Source: Streptomyces syringium
Lineage (GTDB): Bacteria; Actinomycetota; Actinomycetes; Streptomycetales; Streptomycetaceae
Reading direction: 5' to 3'
DNA length: 64,000 nt
Assembly (NCBI RefSeq): GCF_017876625.1
Contig: NZ_JAGIOH010000001.1
Location: 3,927,501 to 3,991,500, forward strand
In this document: piece by piece, positions 62,032 to 64,000 of the stretch
Numbering within the stretch: position 1 is the first letter of the stretch
Layout: every line of letters begins with the position of its first letter
Program-made: the position numbers and the translations under genes
Notes under the pieces: generated by a model
Told to the model about the DNA's origin: nothing
Database searches by the model: none
What the model saw: only the letters and a program-made list of their open reading frames with translations

Positions 62032-63822
62032 TCACAGCCGGGGCTCGATCCGGGCGAGGGCGCGCAGCGCCCGGGGCGAGAGCCGGGACAGCAGCTTCAG
62101 GCCCCGGGCCTCCGGGGTGACCGCCACCACGGCCTGGTCGTGGAACACGGCCCGCAGGATGGCGTCCGCGACCTTCTCCGGGGGGTAGTTCCGCTTGCCG
62201 TACGCCCGCGCGGTGCTGTCCCGGAGGCGCTGCTGCTCCTCCTCCGGGACGCCGGTGAAGCGGGCCGTCGCGGTGATGTTGGTGTTGACGATGCCGGGGC
62301 AGATCGCGGAGACCCCGATGCCCTGCCCGGCCAGCTCGGCCCGCAGGCATTCACTCAGCATCAGGACGGCGGCCTTGGACGTGCAGTAGGCGGGCAGGGC
62401 CCGGGAGGGCTGGAAGGCGGCGGCGGAGGCGGTGTTGACGATGTGGCCGCCCTGGCCGCGCTCGGCCATCTGCCTGCCGAAGGCCCGGCAGCCGTGGATG
62501 ACGCCCCACAGATTGACGTCGAGGACCTTCTTCCAGTCCTCGGTGCTGGTGTCCATGAAGGAGCCGGAAAGCCCGATCCCGGCGTTGTTGACCAGGACGT
62601 CCACCACGCCGTGCTCGGCGGCGACCTTGGCGGCCAGCTTCTCCATCGCCTGCTCGTCCGAGACGTCGACGACCTCGCTCCACGCCTCGGCCGCGCCGAG
62701 CAGCCGCGCCATCTCGGCCGTCCGGGCGGCGCCCGCCCCGTCCCGGTCGACGGCGACGACCCGCGCGCCCGCCTCGGCGAACGCGAAGGCCGTGGCCCGG
62801 CCGATGCCGCTCGCCGCGCCCGTCACCAGCACCAGGTGCCCGCCGAAGCGCTGCGCGTACGGCCCGGAGGGTGCGGGGCGGCGGGCGGGGGCGCCCTCCT
62901 CCTGGGCGGTGACGAATTCCGCGATCCAGGAGGACACCTGGTCGGGCCGGGTGCGCTGCACCCAGTGCTTGGCGGCCAGGGTGTGCCGCACGAGCCGTGG
63001 TGCCCAGCGCTCCAGGTCGTCGTAGAGCCGCTCGGACAGGTAGGCGTCACCGGTCGGGGTGATCAGCTGCACCGGCACATGGGCGAAGGCGTCCGCGCGG
63101 GGGCGGCGCATCCGGGGCAGCACGTTGTCGCGGTAGAGCCAGGCGCCGTGGGCCGCGTCGACCTGCAGCGAGGCCGTGGGGTACGGGCCGCTGGGCAGCT
63201 TCTCCAGCCGTGCCACCATCTTCGGCCAGCGCTTGCCGAGCGGCCCGCGCCAGAGCGCTTCGGGCAGCGCCGGGGTGTGCAGCGCCCCCACGTACCAGGA
63301 CCGGGTGCCCTGGCCGAGGAGCTGGGCCACCCGGCGCGGGGTGGGCCGGGCGACGCGGTCGTTGATCCAGTGACCGAAGTGGTCCAGCGACGGCCCGGAG
63401 ATGGTGGTGAAGGAGGCGACGCGCCCCTCGGTGCGCGGGACGGTCACGAACTCCCAGCCCTGCACGGAACCCCAGTCGTGCCCCACGAGATGCACCGGCG
63501 CGTCCGGGCTCACCGCGTCCGCGACGGCCAGGAAGTCATCGGTGAGCTTCTCCAGCGTGAAGCCGCCGCGCAGCGGCCGCGGCGCCGTGGACCTGCCGTG
63601 GCCGCGCACGTCGTACAGCACGACGTGGAAGCGGTCGCGCAGCCGGCCGGCCACCTCGGCCCACACCTCCTTGCTGTCGGGATAGCCGTGCACCAGCACG
63701 ACCGTGGGCCGTGAGGTGTCACCCAGCTCCGCGACGCACAGCTCGATGCCGCCCGTCCGCACCCACCGCTCGCGCGCGCCGTCGAGGCCCGCGCCACCCG
63801 TGCCGTCCGTGCTGCTGCTCAT
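62032..63822 (-). CDS. Alpha/beta-hydrolase fused to short-chain dehydrogenase
   Basis: 596-aa bifunctional protein. Residues about 15-305 are an alpha/beta hydrolase (VVLVHGYPDSKEVW; GHDWGS with Asp in the nucleophile elbow, as in epoxide hydrolases and dehalogenases). Residues about 325-596 are an SDR (TGAASGIGRATAFAF for NAD(P), NNAG, Ser and YCTSK active site). The fusion is found in many actinobacteria and suggests sequential hydrolysis and redox on one substrate. ATG at 63822 overlaps the preceding gene's stop by 4 bp. Confidence 0.9.
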   Translation of the reverse strand: MSSSTDGTGGAGLDGARERWVRTGGIELCVAELGDTSRPTVVLVHGYPDSKEVWAEVAGRLRDRFHVVLYDVRGHGRSTAPRPLRGGFTLEKLTDDFLAVADAVSPDAPVHLVGHDWGSVQGWEFVTVPRTEGRVASFTTISGPSLDHFGHWINDRVARPTPRRVAQLLGQGTRSWYVGALHTPALPEALWRGPLGKRWPKMVARLEKLPSGPYPTASLQVDAAHGAWLYRDNVLPRMRRPRADAFAHVPVQLITPTGDAYLSERLYDDLERWAPRLVRHTLAAKHWVQRTRPDQVSSWIAEFVTAQEEGAPARRPAPSGPYAQRFGGHLVLVTGAASGIGRATAFAFAEAGARVVAVDRDGAGAARTAEMARLLGAAEAWSEVVDVSDEQAMEKLAAKVAAEHGVVDVLVNNAGIGLSGSFMDTSTEDWKKVLDVNLWGVIHGCRAFGRQMAERGQGGHIVNTASAAAFQPSRALPAYCTSKAAVLMLSECLRAELAGQGIGVSAICPGIVNTNITATARFTGVPEEEQQRLRDSTARAYGKRNYPPEKVADAILRAVFHDQAVVAVTPEARGLKLLSRLSPRALRALARIEPRL

Positions 63823-64000
63823 GCGGCCTTCTCCTCCTGCCGGCGCCGCACGTGCGGCAGATCGTCGTCGAGCCAGAAGGCGCTCTCCTCGGGGTCCCGG
63901 GAGTCGGTGACCACCAGGAGCTCCTCGAACTTCGCGCCCGTGCCCCGGAATCCGAGGTGGGGTTCGACCGCCCACAGGCCGGGCCTCGGCGGGTGGTCGG
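63819..64000 (-). CDS. M24-family metallopeptidase (C-terminal fragment, cut by window)
   Basis: Last 60 or so residues: RPGLWAVEPHLGFRGTGAKF, EELLVVTDSRDPEESAFWLD and DDLPHVRRRQEEKAA. EPHLG.RG.GAKFEE and the closing WLDDDLPH fit the end of M24 (Xaa-Pro aminopeptidase-like) proteins, where this Glu is a metal ligand. The start lies beyond the window. First visible gene of the leftward operon; overlaps the fusion gene by 4 bp. Confidence 0.75.
   Translation of the reverse strand, partial: DHPPRPGLWAVEPHLGFRGTGAKFEELLVVTDSRDPEESAFWLDDDLPHVRRRQEEKAA

Overview
The window is high-GC actinobacterial DNA, almost certainly from a Streptomyces or close relative. The evidence is the strong third-position GC bias, an SsgA sporulation regulator, a fused CydDC transporter, many lineage-typical regulators, and a gene order (dnaB ... 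ssgA, yibE/F, thiC ... hisC, cydAB, cydCD) that I recall from Streptomyces coelicolor. No tRNA, rRNA or CRISPR array was recognised.

Layout. 1-24 kb: the 3' part of dnaB, then accessory core genes dominated by regulator/target pairs. These include a GbsR/MarR-like regulator divergent from a DUF4097 + DrrAB-type ABC operon, a peptide deformylase divergent from a winged-helix regulator over twin palindromes, MerR + thioredoxin, MarR divergent from an MFS exporter, LysR divergent from a secreted serine hydrolase, and a proline-rich flavohaemoglobin-like protein. 24-28.5 kb: ssgA, a YibE/F membrane protein, and thiC behind a TPP riboswitch.

28.4-40.9 kb: a 12.5-kb actinomycete integrative and conjugative element (AICE) of the pSAM2 style, but using a large serine integrase. 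It is inserted inside the thiC coding sequence directly after the last cysteine codon of the [4Fe-4S] motif. The element carries its own replacement thiC 3' end plus terminator, so thiC stays open; the original 3' end lies stranded beyond the integrase at 40937-41068. From left to right the element holds a Nudix remnant, a Pif-like Nudix protein, an HTH/TPR regulator, an ATP-binding protein, small proteins, a membrane-anchored pentapeptide-repeat protein, a GntR (KorSA-like) repressor, an SCO3933-family regulator, an FtsK/TraB translocase, two small transfer proteins, a RepSA-type initiator with an apparent frameshift, a tiny ORF that is a candidate directionality factor, and the integrase. 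Two matching palindromes (TACCCACTnnGGGTA) link the Nudix, HTH/TPR and ATPase genes into one putative regulon.

41-64 kb: core chromosome resumes with a membrane protein, a metallophosphoesterase, a LacI regulator, hisC, the cydAB and cydDC genes with a Rex operator, a GAF-type sensor kinase, an M23 peptidase, a HAD phosphatase, an LLM flavin oxidoreductase, HtpX/PspAB, and a leftward operon of M24 peptidase, hydrolase-SDR fusion, metal-dependent hydrolase and MerR regulator. A family of GCCGGACGGGCT inverted repeats, one a perfect 48-bp palindrome, punctuates the ends of several of these operons.
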